A stretch of 64,000 nucleotides of DNA from Paraglaciecola marina (GCF_004360155.1 NZ_SAIS01000009.1:144413-208412); one strand, 5' to 3'; counted from the stretch's first letter, positions 39,966 through 51,724 are shown. Notes: generated by a model not told the origin, from the sequence alone. Made by a program: numbers and translations.

Positions 39966-40862
39966 TTGCTTGATATTATCAATGTCACAGCATTACCATG
40001 GCTCAGATTACATAAATTATTTAAAGGCGCTTATATCTTGGTTTCAAATCCTACTATTTCAATACATTTTTCCCATGCAAACGGTTTTCCTGTGGGGAGT
40101 TATAGACGTTTGTTTGATGGATTGGCTGATGATATAGAAGTGTTTGGTTTGCCTAAGTTTGCTCACTCTGAATCTTTTCCTGTAAATGCAAACTTCGCAA
40201 ATCTTAATTTAGAGTTAGTTCATCATTTGGAAAGCCATGTGTGTAAACCTGTTTATCTTGTGGGGCATTCAATGGGAGCCGTGGTGTCTTTTATGGTTGC
40301 ATGTGAAAGACCTGATTTGGTTAAAGGATTGATCATGCTCGATCCGCCCATTGCCTCGGGTATGGCTAGTTTACTTTTTAAGGCAATGAAATTATTTGGC
40401 CAGACGGATCGATTTACCCCAGCAGGAAAATCTAAAAATCGCTGCAAGAGTTGGCCATTAGGTACTGACTTGGTAGCTTACTTTCAAGCTAAAGCGTTGT
40501 TTAAGAATTTTGAAAAAGAATGTGTTCAGGATTATGTGGCGTCCGCAATTACAGAAAAAGAGGGCCATTTACAGCTTAACTATGATGTAAATATAGAAAC
40601 TGAAATTTATCGGAATGTGCCTGATAATATTCATAAATATTACAAACGGTTGAAGGTACCTACGTTACTTATTAGTGGTGAAAAAAGTGAACTCAATTCA
40701 ACATTTTTCCTTTCTTCATTTTTAAAAAATACCGGTGCTGAGCAACAAGTACTGAGAAAAGGAGGCCATATGTTTCCTTTAGAACAACCTCTTAAGGTAG
40801 CTAATATTATTAACGAGAAACTCTTGCAGTGGGAACAAGAATACAAAACCAAAAGCCGCTAA
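39966..40862 (+). CDS. Alpha/beta hydrolase
   Basis: The alpha/beta hydrolase has HANGFPVGSYRRLF (oxyanion region), YLVGHSMGAVVSF (nucleophile serine), LISGEKSEL (acid region) and GGHMFPLEQP (catalytic histidine). No signal peptide is seen. The start is uncertain: the listed TTG is the first in-frame possibility, and a later TTG before VSNPTISIHFSH would also give a complete fold; no in-frame ATG exists near the N-terminus. The substrate is unknown. Confidence 0.75.
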   Translation: MLDIINVTALPWLRLHKLFKGAYILVSNPTISIHFSHANGFPVGSYRRLFDGLADDIEVFGLPKFAHSESFPVNANFANLNLELVHHLESHVCKPVYLVGHSMGAVVSFMVACERPDLVKGLIMLDPPIASGMASLLFKAMKLFGQTDRFTPAGKSKNRCKSWPLGTDLVAYFQAKALFKNFEKECVQDYVASAITEKEGHLQLNYDVNIETEIYRNVPDNIHKYYKRLKVPTLLISGEKSELNSTFFLSSFLKNTGAEQQVLRKGGHMFPLEQPLKVANIINEKLLQWEQEYKTKSR

Positions 40863-40929
40863 TGACTGAAGTGACCCCCATTAGTTGGACATACCAATTA
40901 TTGGGGGTCACTTCATGACAGCGGCTTTT
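40851..40929. terminator. Large bidirectional palindrome/terminator between convergent genes
   Basis: The outer arms AAAAGCCGCT (40851-40860) and AGCGGCTTTT (40920-40929) and the inner 14-bp arms TGAAGTGACCCCCA (40867-40880) and TGGGGGTCACTTCA (40902-40915) are perfect. T runs lie on both strands. The inner part resembles ends of IS3-type elements (GTGACCCCCATTAGTTGGAC). It serves the hydrolase gene and glgC. Confidence 0.8.
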
Positions 40930-40937
40930 TTAATTGA

Positions 40938-42200
40938 TTAAAAGCCTACTTTGAGGCCGAGCATCTCTCGGGTTACTAAAACTACTCCTTTATCTGAGAC
41001 TCTAAAACCTCTAGCTAAATCATCATCACGGTTATGGCCAATGACCATACCTTCAGGTACTTCACAACCCCTGTCGATGATAGCTTTGCGGATTTTACAA
41101 TTACGGTTAACGACGACTTCAGGCAGGATAACTGAGTCTTCAACCTCACTATAGGAATGTACTCGAACGTTTGAGAAACACAGACTTCGCCTTAGTGTGG
41201 CGCCAGAGATTATGCAGCCACCTGAAACCACTGAATTGATTGCTGCGCCCAACCTGTCCTCGTCTTCCCAGACAAACTTGGCTGGAGGAAGCTGTTCTTG
41301 ATAAGTCCAAATGGGCCATTTTTTATCATAAAGATTAAGTGCAGGAACCGGAGACACCATTTCCATATTAGCTTGCCAGAAAGAGTCTATGGTTCCAACA
41401 TCACGCCAGTAAGCCTCGTTATCCTCGTCACTTCTAAATGGAAATGCATAGACATCATGCTCTTCGAGAATAGCAGGAATAATATCTTTTCCGAAGTCTC
41501 GCTCTGAGCCTAAGTTGTCGGCATCTACTTTAAGTTGGTCAAATAAAAATTCAGTATCAAAAACGTAGTTGCCCATAGAAGCCAAGCATTTAGTTGGATC
41601 ATCTGGCAGTGGGGTAGGGTGCTCTGGTTTTTCTTCGAAGCCAATTATTTTGTAGTTTTCATCAACTGACATAACGCCAAATTGCCCGGCTGCTTCTTCT
41701 AAGGGGACTGGCATGCAGCAAACAGTCATTTTAGCCCCTGATTCTGAATGTTGAGCAAGTAAATTACCGTAATCCATTCTATAAATATGGTCTCCAGACA
41801 AAACCATTACAAACTTAGGCAGCTCGTCTCGAATAATATCGATATTCTGAAAAACAGCGTCTGCTGTGCCCTCATACCAGTTATCTGAGAAGCGTTGTGA
41901 AGCTGGCAGTATTTCAACAGACTCACCAAGTTCTTTTTTAAAATGACCCCAACCTCGAACAAGGTGGCGTATTAGTGAATGAGATTTGTATTGAGTCACG
42001 ACTCCAACGTTGCGAATACCTGAGTTGATACAATTAGATAGAGGGAAGTCGATGATGCGAAATTTACCACCAAAGTATAGCGCTGGTTTGGCTCGCCAAT
42101 TAGTTAGCTCATAGAGTCTTGAGCCTCGTCCTCCCGCTAAAATAAGTGCATAAGTGTCACGTGTTAAATTACTAATATAGCGAGATGGTTGTTTTGCCAT
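40938..42200 (-). CDS. glgC: Glucose-1-phosphate adenylyltransferase
   Basis: GlgC makes ADP-glucose for glycogen. The ATG at 42200 has GGAG at good spacing and gives a normal 420-residue protein, [20 protein letters not shown]; an upstream extension to 42308 is rejected. The nucleotidyltransferase motif [16 protein letters not shown] and the [20 protein letters not shown] and [17 protein letters not shown] segments are clear, followed by a left-handed beta-helix. No other glg genes are adjacent. Confidence 0.96.
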   Translation of the reverse strand: MAKQPSRYISNLTRDTYALILAGGRGSRLYELTNWRAKPALYFGGKFRIIDFPLSNCINSGIRNVGVVTQYKSHSLIRHLVRGWGHFKKELGESVEILPASQRFSDNWYEGTADAVFQNIDIIRDELPKFVMVLSGDHIYRMDYGNLLAQHSESGAKMTVCCMPVPLEEAAGQFGVMSVDENYKIIGFEEKPEHPTPLPDDPTKCLASMGNYVFDTEFLFDQLKVDADNLGSERDFGKDIIPAILEEHDVYAFPFRSDEDNEAYWRDVGTIDSFWQANMEMVSPVPALNLYDKKWPIWTYQEQLPPAKFVWEDEDRLGAAINSVVSGGCIISGATLRRSLCFSNVRVHSYSEVEDSVILPEVVVNRNCKIRKAIIDRGCEVPEGMVIGHNRDDDLARGFRVSDKGVVLVTREMLGLKVGF

Positions 42201-42410
42201 AAGTCGTGCTCCATCAAAATTAAGGGTGTTTGTAAAATATGTACTTAATCCATTACTACCTTTGTTGAGTACCATAATCGAGTGTACACCACAGAAAAGT
42301 ATATTCAATCAATGATAAGGGAATGTGAATAGAAAGTTAAAATAATCTCTTTGTGCGATGGCTTTGTGTACAACAATAGACAATAATAGGCCAACTTAAG
42401 AGGACTGTTT

Positions 42411-43346
42411 ATGTTGAAAGTAGCTATCTTGGCATATGAGCAAATAGCCACGTTTGAATTGGCCTGTGCTATCGAAATTTTTGCCTTACCAAGAGAATAT
42501 AAAACCTGGTATCAGACGGATGTGGTTTGTTTTGACCGTACCCCCATGAGTGCCACTGGCGGTATAAAAATTACTGCAAAACCAATTAAAAGTTTGTATA
42601 GGTATGACACTTTAGTTATTCCAAGCTGGACGACTAACAGTAAACATGTTCGCTTAGACATGGCGGAGAAAATTAATGAATTTGCAGAACAAGGAAAACG
42701 CATTATTTGTTTTTGTTCTGGGGCGTTTTTACTGGCGCAACTAGGATTATTGCAACACAGAAAAGCTACAACACATTGGCGCTATAGTGACCAGTTTCAG
42801 GAGAGGTTCCCAAAAGTAAACTTTGTAAACGATGTACTTTATACCCATGACCAAAATATTAGTTGTTCTGCCGGTAGTGCTGCAGCTCTAGATTTAGGTA
42901 TCGATATCATTCGTAAAGATTTTGGTCATAGTATTGCTAACCAAGTTGCAAGGCGTTTGGTTATTTCTCCACATAGGAGTGGTGGACAGACTCAATATGT
43001 AGAGACACCTATCCTTAAGAATGCAGGCTCTTTTAGTGCAACATTAGATTGGGCGATTGAAAACATTAGCGAAGCTATCAGTGTTGCTGAGATGGCTGAG
43101 CAAGCTTGTATGTCTAGAAGAAGCTTTGACCGTCACTTTAAAAAAGCATTAGGAACTAGCCCTAAAGCTTGGCTTAACCAGCAAAGAATTAATTTAGCGA
43201 AGCAAATACTAGAAGTTGAAACTCTTTCAATCGAGCAACTGGCTAATAGAGTTGGTTACGATAACGGTATTACTTTAAGGTTCAATTTCAATAAATATGT
43301 AGGGGTAGCCCCTAGTCAATATCAAGCACAATTTAAATCAAGTTGA
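42411..43346 (+). CDS. GlxA/FtrA-type AraC-family regulator with DJ-1/PfpI domain
   Basis: Residues 1-175 form a DJ-1/PfpI-like domain (MLKVAILAYEQIATFELACAIEIF, CFCSGAFLLAQLG, SCSAGSAAALDLG). Residues 210-310 form the AraC helix-turn-helix pair (MSRRSFDRHFKKALGTSPKAW and VGYDNGITLRFNFNKYVGVAPSQY). Such proteins sense small metabolites or amines. It is divergent from glgC with about 210 bases between the chosen starts. The ligand is unknown. Confidence 0.88.
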   Translation: MLKVAILAYEQIATFELACAIEIFALPREYKTWYQTDVVCFDRTPMSATGGIKITAKPIKSLYRYDTLVIPSWTTNSKHVRLDMAEKINEFAEQGKRIICFCSGAFLLAQLGLLQHRKATTHWRYSDQFQERFPKVNFVNDVLYTHDQNISCSAGSAAALDLGIDIIRKDFGHSIANQVARRLVISPHRSGGQTQYVETPILKNAGSFSATLDWAIENISEAISVAEMAEQACMSRRSFDRHFKKALGTSPKAWLNQQRINLAKQILEVETLSIEQLANRVGYDNGITLRFNFNKYVGVAPSQYQAQFKSS

Positions 43347-43398
43347 GTAATTATTCACTTTATATATGCTTTTTACTCGAGCCCTATGAATTTGTAAT

Positions 43399-43421
43399 GG
43401 TTGGCCTGTTTTAGGCCAACC
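43399..43421. terminator. Hairpin between convergent ftrA-like gene and lgt
   Basis: The perfect arms GGTTGGCCT and AGGCCAACC lie in the gap between two convergent genes. No T tract follows on either strand, so its role as a terminator is uncertain. Confidence 0.45.
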
Positions 43422-43488
43422 TTAGGTAAGTAAAATATTTATCAATATTAAAAATTGGCCAAATTTAATATTGCTTTGAACCTTACTA

Positions 43489-44283
43489 TTATTTCTTTAT
43501 GAGCTGATTACCATTCTTTATTGCACGAATTAATAGAAAAACGCCACAAACAAAGAATGGAATACTCAAGGCTTGCCCAGTGTTTATCCAAATATCACTG
43601 TTATAAGCGGCTTGCTTTACTTTAACGAATTCAATAAAGAACCTAGCGGTGAATACTAAACATAGGAATACCCCTAGTAATGCACCTGTGTAGTGTTTGA
43701 TCTTTGTAAAACGGTGTAAGCAATATAAGGTGGCAAAAATCGTGAGGTATGAAAATGCCTCGTATAATTGTGCTGGGTGCCTAGGAACTAAATCAATACG
43801 TTCGAAAACAACTGCCCACTTTACATCGGTTTGGTGTCCTATAATTTCTGAATTGACAAAGTTTGCTACTCGAACAAAGAAACCAAACAGTGGTGTAGCA
43901 ATGGCTAATCGGTCCAATAACCAGATGTAACCGACTTTAAATTTTCTTTGGAAAAGATATACGCTGATGATGACGCCTAGGCCCCCACCATGGCTGGCTA
44001 ACCCTCCTTCCCAAACAGCTAATATTTTTAATGGATTGCTCAGGTAATATTCAGGGTCATAGAAAAGACAGTGGGCTAATCGTGCACCAATGATAATTCC
44101 CAAAACACAATACATTAATAATGAGTCTAATAGCTCTAGATTAACTTTTTCTCGTTTGAATATTCCTTTCATGACCTGTAGACCAGCTAAAATAGCTGTT
44201 GCAAACAAAGCGCCGTACCAATGTATAGTTAGGCCCGCAAAGGAAACCAAGATTGGGTTCGCGTTCCAAGTGAAATACTCCAT
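43489..44283 (-). CDS. lgt: Prolipoprotein diacylglyceryl transferase
   Basis: Lgt moves diacylglycerol to the lipobox cysteine of prolipoproteins such as Pal. The 264 residues contain about seven membrane helices and the family segments HWYGALFATAI, GGLASHGGGLGVII (catalytic region), VRVANFVNSEIIG and PRHPAQLYEAFSYL. The signature RIGNFIN is varied to RVANFVN. Confidence 0.95.
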   Translation of the reverse strand: MEYFTWNANPILVSFAGLTIHWYGALFATAILAGLQVMKGIFKREKVNLELLDSLLMYCVLGIIIGARLAHCLFYDPEYYLSNPLKILAVWEGGLASHGGGLGVIISVYLFQRKFKVGYIWLLDRLAIATPLFGFFVRVANFVNSEIIGHQTDVKWAVVFERIDLVPRHPAQLYEAFSYLTIFATLYCLHRFTKIKHYTGALLGVFLCLVFTARFFIEFVKVKQAAYNSDIWINTGQALSIPFFVCGVFLLIRAIKNGNQLIKK

Positions 44284-44382
44284 TTAATGTAGCCTTTTTA
44301 TTCTTTAATTGACGATAGTTATTTGACGATATTGTACCTGATTGAAATGCAGCAAACAGACTATGTTTTAATAAAAATTGGA

Positions 44383-44631
44383 TTATTTATTAGCTGAAGA
44401 AGCTCTGGTAGAGCGTTTAAATTTGGGAAAGTTCCCTGTTATAACAATGTAATAAGCGAAGGCAGACAGTAATGTAAAAACTATCATACTCGTTGAAACA
44501 TCGCGCCAGCCTTTGGTAAACAAAGTGTATATCAACATACCTACAACCAGAAGAGTGGGGCTCGCCACTAAAGCTATCATGACTCTAACATTCGCAGGAA
44601 GGGAAGCTTTAACACTAGTTTGTGGTTGCAC
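44383..44631 (-). CDS. Small two-helix membrane protein
   Basis: The 82-residue frame starts with GTG. It predicts two hydrophobic segments (VMIALVASPTLLVVGMLIY and STSMIVFTLLSAFAYYIVI) with a basic C-terminus. No family is recognised. It lies between lgt and the liu cluster. The start is weak, so the gene is only moderately supported. Confidence 0.5.
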   Translation of the reverse strand: MQPQTSVKASLPANVRVMIALVASPTLLVVGMLIYTLFTKGWRDVSTSMIVFTLLSAFAYYIVITGNFPKFKRSTRASSANK

Positions 44632-44711
44632 TAGCTTTACTCATTTTAATGAATTAAGAGTTAACGATAAAGCTGTAACTTGGAGAGTGCAAGGACAGTT
44701 ATAAATTTTCA

Positions 44712-45608
44712 CTATTGATTTTTGAGGGCCAATGCTACTTTAGATTGAGTAGGTTTATTAAGAGCTCGCATTATACTTAAGCCGGCTTGAGTCAATTTAT
44801 GTAGATCAATTCCAGTGTTTATTGCCATGCCATTTAGCATATAGACTAAATCTTCGGTGGCTAAATTTCCTGAAGCTCCCTGTGCATAGGGACAACCGCC
44901 AAGGCCAGATACAGCGCTATCTACAACAGCTACTCCCTGTTGTAAAGCCATTAAAACGTTAGCTAATGCTTGTCCATAGGTGTCATGAAAATGAACCGCT
45001 ATTTGTTTCAAATCTATCTCTTCACTGATTTTGTTTAACAATTTTGCAGTTTTGTTGGGAGTTCCCACACCTATAGTGTCTCCTAAGGATATCTCGTAAC
45101 AGCCCATATCTAGCAAGGATTTACATACAGTTGTGACCTTTGAAGGGGATATATTACCTTCGTAGGGACAACCTAAAACACAAGAAACATATCCTCTTAC
45201 GGGCAAGTGATGTGCCCGTGCCATGTCTAATAAAGGCTGAAAGCGAACCAAACTTTGTTGTATCGAGCAATTGATGTTTTTTTGTGAAAAGCTTTCTGAT
45301 GCTGAAGCAAAAACTGCTATTTCGTCTACCGAGCTAGATAATGCTGCTCTAAGCCCTTCTAAGTTAGGGGTGAGAGCTGAGTAGTGCACTTCTGGTTGGC
45401 GTGTTATGTGTTTAAAGACTTGGTCGCTATCCGCCATTTGTGGTACCCACTTAGGCGAGACAAAGCTTCCTGATTCAATATACTTACACCCAGCAGCAGC
45501 TAATTGCTCGATAAGTGTAATCTTTGTTTGTAGTGGAATAATGGACTTCTCGTTTTGTAGTCCATCTCGAGGCCCCACCTCTACAACTTTTACATAATTT
45601 GGGTACAT
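44712..45608 (-). CDS. liuE: Hydroxymethylglutaryl-CoA lyase
   Basis: The last step of leucine catabolism splits HMG-CoA to acetoacetate and acetyl-CoA. The 298-residue TIM-barrel protein has [15 protein letters not shown], the conserved [19 protein letters not shown] metal site (as [13 protein letters not shown]) and [16 protein letters not shown] with the active-site cysteine. It is the terminal gene of the liu operon, 5 bases after liuD. Confidence 0.95.
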   Translation of the reverse strand: MYPNYVKVVEVGPRDGLQNEKSIIPLQTKITLIEQLAAAGCKYIESGSFVSPKWVPQMADSDQVFKHITRQPEVHYSALTPNLEGLRAALSSSVDEIAVFASASESFSQKNINCSIQQSLVRFQPLLDMARAHHLPVRGYVSCVLGCPYEGNISPSKVTTVCKSLLDMGCYEISLGDTIGVGTPNKTAKLLNKISEEIDLKQIAVHFHDTYGQALANVLMALQQGVAVVDSAVSGLGGCPYAQGASGNLATEDLVYMLNGMAINTGIDLHKLTQAGLSIMRALNKPTQSKVALALKNQ

Positions 45609-45613
45609 AGGAG

Positions 45614-47623
45614 TTAGTTTTCTGTAGCAACAAAGCTGAGCAATTGAGTGCCATCATCGACTAAGTCCCCAGATGAACAATAAAACGCTTTCACTATGCC
45701 AGCTTGCGGTGCTTTGATATTGTGTTCCATTTTCATCGCTTCCATGACAACTAAGGTTTGTCCTTGGTTAACAGGTTCACCAGGTTTGACCAACAAGGTA
45801 ACAATTGTGCCGTTCATAGGGGCTACAAAATTGTCATTACTGCTGGTGGGCAACACCTCTCCTAAATCTATTGGCTGCTCACTGAAGTTGAGTGAGTGCC
45901 CTCCATAAAAAATCACATGTTGATTATTATCTGATGCCACAGTAGTTGTGGTTTTATGGCCGTTTATGGTGGCCTCTAATTGGCGATTTGCTAACGTCCC
46001 ATAACAGGTGTAAGTATTCCCAGCTATGGTGAGTATATATCCCTGTTGCATATTTTGTTGAATTTGCTGTACTTGTACTTCAATCGTTAGCTGGTCTGCA
46101 ATGAGTATCAAATTTTTAGAGTGCTCCGCATTGTTGCGCCAAGAGGTAACTTGCGACCATGGAGAATACCTATCTTGGTTTTCTTGCCTGATAGGCTGAT
46201 TTTGTAAGGTGTCTAACAATAAAAATAGAGCCGCTAGAGGGGGTAATATGGGCGGTTTCTCTGTGATTACTGGAAATAAACTGGTTTCGTTTCTATGGAT
46301 AAAGTTAGTATCTATTTCCGCAGACTTGAACTCTTGGCTAGATGTTAACCTATGTAAAAAGTGAGTATTAGTTACCACTCCTTGTATGTGGTATTCAGTT
46401 AAAGCTTTGGTGAGTCGTTGTAGGGCTTTATCTCTGTTCTCATCCCATACTATAAGTTTAGCTATCATGGGGTCATAATAAACAGTGACTTCATCACCCT
46501 GACTCACACCTGTATCAAGCCTCACATATTTGGACTCTAGAGGTGGTTGTAATAAGGACAATGAGCCCGTCTCTGGTAAAAAGTCATTGCTTGGATCTTC
46601 AGCATAAATCCTGGCCTCAATTGCGTGTCCATGAATACGTAATTGGTTTTGAGTTAATGGCAATACTTCATTATTTGCGACTCTTAATTGCCACGCCACT
46701 AAATCTTGGCCTGTGATCATTTCAGTAATTGGGTGCTCAACCTGTAGGCGGGTGTTCATTTCCATAAAGTAGAATTGGTCATCAGCGTCTAACAAAAACT
46801 CAACTGTTCCAGCCCCCACATAATCAATCGCTTTGGCTGCTTTTAATGCAGTTTTTCCCATACTCTTTCTTAATTCTTCAGATATTCCAATGGCTGGGGC
46901 TTCTTCAATTATTTTTTGGTGTCTTCTTTGAATAGAGCAATCTCGTTCAAATAAATACACACTATTACCATGCTGATCACAAAATATTTGAATTTCAATG
47001 TGTCTTGGTTGAGTAAGGTATTTTTCAACCAACATTACATCATCATTGAAACTGGTTAGGGCTTCTCGCTGTGCCGCTGTCAAGGCGTCTGTAAATTCAG
47101 CACTACTCCATACTTGCCTCATACCTTTACCGCCACCGCCAGCCGCCGCTTTTAATAAAACGGGGTAACCTATTTTTTCGGCGTGAGCTTTTAGATGAGC
47201 AGGGTCTTGATTACTGCCGTGGTAACCGGCTATTAACGGTACTTGAGCTTGTTGCATGATACGTTTAGCTGCGGATTTAGAGCCCATAGTTTGAATGGCG
47301 GAAGGTGGGGGACCGATAAAGGTAATCTTGTTTTGTAAACATAAAGAGGCAAAATCGGAGTTTTCTGATAGAAAACCATAGCCAGGGTGAATGGCATTTG
47401 CTTTTACATTTAGTGCTGCTTGAATGATTCTTTCACCCTGCAAATAACTATCTTTTGAAGGAGAAGAGCCAATATAAACTGCCTCATCAGCCAGTTTCAC
47501 ATGTAATGAATTTTCGTCAGCATCGGAATATATGGCTACGGTAAGTATTCCCATCTTCTGGGCTGTTTTGATAATTCGGCAACTGATTTCCCCACGATTA
47601 GCAATTAATAATTTGTTAAACAT
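45614..47623 (-). CDS. liuD: Methylcrotonyl-CoA carboxylase, biotin-containing alpha subunit
   Basis: The ATG at 47623 gives [18 protein letters not shown], the normal start of biotin carboxylases, and overlaps the end of liuC by 8 bases. The 669 residues comprise a biotin carboxylase/ATP-grasp part ([26 protein letters not shown] segment as [12 protein letters not shown]), a linker, and a C-terminal biotinyl domain with [11 protein letters not shown]. With LiuB it carboxylates 3-methylcrotonyl-CoA. Confidence 0.95.
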   Translation of the reverse strand: MFNKLLIANRGEISCRIIKTAQKMGILTVAIYSDADENSLHVKLADEAVYIGSSPSKDSYLQGERIIQAALNVKANAIHPGYGFLSENSDFASLCLQNKITFIGPPPSAIQTMGSKSAAKRIMQQAQVPLIAGYHGSNQDPAHLKAHAEKIGYPVLLKAAAGGGGKGMRQVWSSAEFTDALTAAQREALTSFNDDVMLVEKYLTQPRHIEIQIFCDQHGNSVYLFERDCSIQRRHQKIIEEAPAIGISEELRKSMGKTALKAAKAIDYVGAGTVEFLLDADDQFYFMEMNTRLQVEHPITEMITGQDLVAWQLRVANNEVLPLTQNQLRIHGHAIEARIYAEDPSNDFLPETGSLSLLQPPLESKYVRLDTGVSQGDEVTVYYDPMIAKLIVWDENRDKALQRLTKALTEYHIQGVVTNTHFLHRLTSSQEFKSAEIDTNFIHRNETSLFPVITEKPPILPPLAALFLLLDTLQNQPIRQENQDRYSPWSQVTSWRNNAEHSKNLILIADQLTIEVQVQQIQQNMQQGYILTIAGNTYTCYGTLANRQLEATINGHKTTTTVASDNNQHVIFYGGHSLNFSEQPIDLGEVLPTSSNDNFVAPMNGTIVTLLVKPGEPVNQGQTLVVMEAMKMEHNIKAPQAGIVKAFYCSSGDLVDDGTQLLSFVATEN

Positions 47624-48455
47624 TGGTAGGCTTCCAATTGGCAGGGCGTTTTTGTAAGAAAGCATTTAAACCTTCTTGGCCTTGCTCTGACACTCTAATC
47701 TTGGCTATTTTCTCACTAGTGATAGAGATGATGTCTTCAGATTTATTTAAGTGCTGTACTTCTTGTATCAATTGCTTAGCGGCAGTAATTGCAAGAGGAG
47801 AGTTCTTTAGTATATGTTCAACGATGTTTTCGATAGTTCTGTCTAGCTCTTCTTCAGCGACTGCTTCATTTAAAAGCCCAATTCGACGGGCTCTTCTAGC
47901 TGAAAATACTTCTGCTGTGCTGAAGTATCGTCTTGCTTGTCTGGCGCCTATGGCTTCAATTACGTAAGTAGAGATGGTAGCCGGAATTAATCCAAGTTTT
48001 ACTTCACTGAGGCAAAACTTACTTAGTTTACTTCCTATTGCCATATCACAGCAGGCAATCAAACCAATGGCACCTCCAAATGCCGCACCTTGAACTCTGG
48101 CAATGGTAGGTACTTTTAGCGTGTTGAGTAGCAGTAACATATTTGCGAGGGCGTTCGCATCGGCCAAGTTTTCCTGGTAGGTGTATGAAGCCATGCGTTG
48201 CATCCAGTTTATGTCAGCACCTGCGCTAAAACTTTTACCATTAGCCGCGAGCACCATAGCTCTTATTGAATGGTTAGACTCTAGACTTTGAAATATCAGA
48301 GTAAGTTGATTAATTAGTTGGTGGTCAAATGCATTGTGAACGTTTGGGCGGTTTAATGTCACGGTCGCCACACCTTGATCATTTATTTCGAGCAATACTG
48401 ACGCCTCAGATGTATTGGCGTTTTGAGCAAGCTGTTCTAAGTTTGATAAGGTCAT
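47616..48455 (-). CDS. liuC: Methylglutaconyl-CoA hydratase
   Basis: This crotonase-family protein of 279 residues has VTLNRPNVHNAFD, FSAGADINWMQRM and the oxyanion segment VQGAAFGGAIGLIACCD. In the liu pathway it hydrates 3-methylglutaconyl-CoA to HMG-CoA. It lies between liuB and liuD in the normal order. Confidence 0.92.
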   Translation of the reverse strand: MTLSNLEQLAQNANTSEASVLLEINDQGVATVTLNRPNVHNAFDHQLINQLTLIFQSLESNHSIRAMVLAANGKSFSAGADINWMQRMASYTYQENLADANALANMLLLLNTLKVPTIARVQGAAFGGAIGLIACCDMAIGSKLSKFCLSEVKLGLIPATISTYVIEAIGARQARRYFSTAEVFSARRARRIGLLNEAVAEEELDRTIENIVEHILKNSPLAITAAKQLIQEVQHLNKSEDIISITSEKIAKIRVSEQGQEGLNAFLQKRPANWKPTNV

Positions 48456-48467
48456 TATGATTTATCC

Positions 48468-50075
48468 TTACATTCTAAAGACGCCGAAACGGCTTTCTTC
48501 TATAGGTTTATTTAGACTTGCAGAAATAGCTAACCCTAAAACTTGGCGAGTGTCAGCTGGGTCTATTACGCCGTCATCCCATAACCGTGCAGAAGCGTAA
48601 TAGGGGTGACCTTGGGTTTCGTAGGTATCGATAATAGGCTGTTTAAAATTAGCTTCTTGTTCAGGGTTCCATTGCTCATTATTTCGTTCTATTTGCTCTC
48701 TTTTGACTTGAGCTAAAACGCTGGCAGCCTGTTCTCCACCCATGACTGAGATTCTGGCATTTGGCCACATAAACATAAATCTTGGGTCATAGGAGCGACC
48801 GCACATTCCATAATTTCCAGCGCCAAAGCTTCCTCCGATTAGCACTGTAAACTTGGGGACTTTTGCACAGGCTACAGCAGTAACCATTTTAGCTCCGTGT
48901 TTTGCAATGCCTCCTACTTCATATTGTTTACCTACCATAAACCCGGTGATATTTTGTAAAAACACTAAGGGGATCTTACGTTGAGCGCATAGCTCAATAA
49001 AATGGGCTCCTTTTTGTGCTGACTCTGAAAATAATATGCCGTTGTTTGCCACTATACCTACTGGGTACCCATAAATTCTGGCAAAGCCACAGACTAGTGT
49101 TTGTCCAAATAGAGATTTAAATTCATCAAATTCGGAGCCGTCAACGGTTCTTGCTATTACTTCTCTTACGTCATAAGACTGACGATTGTCAGCAGGGATA
49201 ACGCCGTACATATCTGTTACTGGGTAATTGGGTTCAATTGGTGGCTGTATGTCTAGTGCTATAGATTTTTTTCGGTTTAATCTTGCAATAGTATCTCTTG
49301 CAATCTTGATGGCGTGTTGATCATTGTTTGCAAGGTGGTCGACTACTCCTGATATTCGACAATGTACATCGCCACCACCTAGTTCTTCGGCACTAACAAG
49401 TTCACCTGTCGCAGCTTTAACTAAAGGTGGGCCGCCCAAAAAAATGGTTCCTTGTTGTTTAACTATTATAGACTCATCAGCCATGGCAGGGACGTAAGCT
49501 CCACCTGCTGTGCACGAACCCATTACAATTGCTATTTGTGGAATATTTTGTGCGGATAAATTAGCTTGGTTGAAAAAGATACGACCAAAGTGTTCACGAT
49601 CTGGGAATACTTCGTCTTGATATGGCAAGTTTGCACCACCTGAGTCCACTAAATATATGCAGGGCAAGTTGTTTTGTTCAGCTATTGTTTGGGCTCGCAA
49701 ATGCTTTTTTACTGTTAATGGATAGTAGCTGCCCCCTTTAACTGTGGCATCATTTGCAACAATTACACATTCAATACCAGACACTCTACCGATACCTGTA
49801 ATAATGCCTGCGGCGGGAACCTTATCTTTGTAGACCTTGTGGGCCGCTAACGTTGATAACTCCAAAAATGGCGAGCCTGCATCAAGAAGCTGATTAATCC
49901 GTTCCCTTGGTAGTAGCTTTCCCCGAGCTAAATGTCTGTCATTTGCTTCGGTGCCACCACCAAGTTTTATGTCTGCGGTTTTATCTTTTAAGTCTTTAAC
50001 CAGCTGACTCATATGCTCTGTGTTAAGAATAAAATCCTGACTTTTAGTATTTAACTTACTGATAATACAAGGCAT
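48468..50075 (-). CDS. liuB: Methylcrotonyl-CoA carboxylase, carboxyltransferase beta subunit
   Basis: The 535-residue carboxyltransferase begins [20 protein letters not shown], as in the MccB family. It has [16 protein letters not shown] and [20 protein letters not shown] in its two crotonase-like halves. It works with LiuD. Confidence 0.95.
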   Translation of the reverse strand: MPCIISKLNTKSQDFILNTEHMSQLVKDLKDKTADIKLGGGTEANDRHLARGKLLPRERINQLLDAGSPFLELSTLAAHKVYKDKVPAAGIITGIGRVSGIECVIVANDATVKGGSYYPLTVKKHLRAQTIAEQNNLPCIYLVDSGGANLPYQDEVFPDREHFGRIFFNQANLSAQNIPQIAIVMGSCTAGGAYVPAMADESIIVKQQGTIFLGGPPLVKAATGELVSAEELGGGDVHCRISGVVDHLANNDQHAIKIARDTIARLNRKKSIALDIQPPIEPNYPVTDMYGVIPADNRQSYDVREVIARTVDGSEFDEFKSLFGQTLVCGFARIYGYPVGIVANNGILFSESAQKGAHFIELCAQRKIPLVFLQNITGFMVGKQYEVGGIAKHGAKMVTAVACAKVPKFTVLIGGSFGAGNYGMCGRSYDPRFMFMWPNARISVMGGEQAASVLAQVKREQIERNNEQWNPEQEANFKQPIIDTYETQGHPYYASARLWDDGVIDPADTRQVLGLAISASLNKPIEESRFGVFRM

Positions 50076-50111
50076 TATTCGGCTCCAATAAATGTTTAGT
50101 AAAAAATTAGA

Positions 50112-51278
50112 TCAAACAGATTCTTTAAATAATTCTCTACCAATTAGCATTCGTCGAATTTCAGAAGTGCCAGCGCCTATTTCATAGAGTTTGGCATCTC
50201 TTAATAACCGACCTGCTGGAAATTCATTCATGTAGCCATTCCCCCCTAGAAGTTGGATAGCGTCCAAAGCCATTTTTGTGGCGAGTTCAGCAGCATATAA
50301 AATCGCTCCAGCTGAGTCTTTTCTGGTGGTCTCTCCTCGGTCACACGAACGAGCTACAGAATACACATACGCTCTTGCCGCATTCATTTGTGTATACATG
50401 TCAGCTACTTTTCCTTGAATAAGTTGAAACTCTCCTATTGCTTGACCAAATTGTTTTCTATCGTGAATATAAGGAAGTATCAGATCCATGCAGGCTTGCA
50501 TGATCCCTAAAGGTCCACCCGCCAAGACGACCCGTTCATAATCTAAACCACTCATTAGTACATTGACGCCGCGGCCTTCCTCATCAAGAATGTTTTCTTG
50601 GGGGATCTTACAGTCTTCAAATATAAGCTCACATGTATTTGAAGAGCGCATACCTAGTTTGTCTAGCTTTGTGGCTTGAGAAAATCCTAGGGTATTCCGC
50701 TCTACAATAAAGGCTGTTAACCCTTTTGCGCCAGCATGTTTATCGGTCTTTCCGTAAATGACAAACGTATCGGCGTCAGGCCCATTAGTGATCCACATTT
50801 TGTTGCCATTAAGCACGTAATCTTTACCCTGTTTTTGGGCATGTAATTTCATACTGACCACATCAGAGCCAGCATTAGGCTCACTCATTGCCAGTGCGCC
50901 AATATGCTCACCGCTTACAAGCTTTGGTAGATATTTTTGTTTTTGATGGGAGGTTCCATTCTTAAAAATTTGATTAACACATAGATTAGAGTGGGCTCCA
51001 TAACTAAGGCCAATACCGGCGGAGGCTCTGCTTATTTCTTCCATAGCAATCACATGGGCTAAATAACCCATATTTGCCCCACCATATTGCTCTGAAACAG
51101 TAATACCTAAAAGCCCCATTTCTCCGAGTTTGGGCCATAACTCATTGGGGAAACTATTATTTCTGTCTGCTAGGTCGGCAATCGATGCAATTTCCGCCTG
51201 AGCAAATTTGCATACCTGATCTCGAAGCATGTCTATATTGTCACCAAGACCAAAATTGAGGCTAGGGTATATATTCAT
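50112..51278 (-). CDS. liuA: Isovaleryl-CoA dehydrogenase
   Basis: This FAD-dependent acyl-CoA dehydrogenase has [18 protein letters not shown] and [18 protein letters not shown] (flavin site), the isovaleryl-CoA-type catalytic glutamate region [17 protein letters not shown], and ELLGGNGY-like [13 protein letters not shown]. Length 388 is normal. Its ATG overlaps the liuR stop (ATGA). It converts isovaleryl-CoA to 3-methylcrotonyl-CoA. Confidence 0.95.
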   Translation of the reverse strand: MNIYPSLNFGLGDNIDMLRDQVCKFAQAEIASIADLADRNNSFPNELWPKLGEMGLLGITVSEQYGGANMGYLAHVIAMEEISRASAGIGLSYGAHSNLCVNQIFKNGTSHQKQKYLPKLVSGEHIGALAMSEPNAGSDVVSMKLHAQKQGKDYVLNGNKMWITNGPDADTFVIYGKTDKHAGAKGLTAFIVERNTLGFSQATKLDKLGMRSSNTCELIFEDCKIPQENILDEEGRGVNVLMSGLDYERVVLAGGPLGIMQACMDLILPYIHDRKQFGQAIGEFQLIQGKVADMYTQMNAARAYVYSVARSCDRGETTRKDSAGAILYAAELATKMALDAIQLLGGNGYMNEFPAGRLLRDAKLYEIGAGTSEIRRMLIGRELFKESV

Positions 51279-51670
51279 GATGCTGTAGCTTGGGTAAGCG
51301 CATTTAGTTCAGACTGGCACCGAGCTTCAACTTCATGTAATTCAGTCATTAAAATTTCTATGTCTTGTAACTGCAGCTGCATCTGAACTTTTTTCTCAGC
51401 TGTCATTTTTAACATGGCTTGTAACTGTGCTTGAGAGTTCTGGTGTGTGTCGTATAAGTCAAACAGAGTTCTGGTTTCTGATAATGAAAACCCTAGGCGT
51501 TTACCTCTTAGGATAAGCTTCAACCTAACCCAATCTTTATTTGAATAGATACGCTTTTGCCCAACTCTGGAAGGATTTAATAATCCTTGTTCCTCATAGA
51601 ACCGAATCGTTCTAGGAGTAATATCCATAGCTTTTGATAGTTCACCAATACTAAAGTTCTGTTCTTTCAT
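51275..51670 (-). CDS. liuR: MerR-family regulator of the liu cluster
   Basis: The 131 residues have an N-terminal winged helix-turn-helix ([20 protein letters not shown]) with [10 protein letters not shown], followed by a dimerisation coiled coil. LiuR homologs repress branched-chain degradation genes until the substrate appears. Here the regulator is the first gene of its own operon, so it likely controls its own expression. Confidence 0.9.
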   Translation of the reverse strand: MKEQNFSIGELSKAMDITPRTIRFYEEQGLLNPSRVGQKRIYSNKDWVRLKLILRGKRLGFSLSETRTLFDLYDTHQNSQAQLQAMLKMTAEKKVQMQLQLQDIEILMTELHEVEARCQSELNALTQATAS

Positions 51671-51724
51671 AATTGCTTGCCCTGTATTTTAAGGAAGTTC
51701 TTACAAAAACTAACTCCACTTAAC

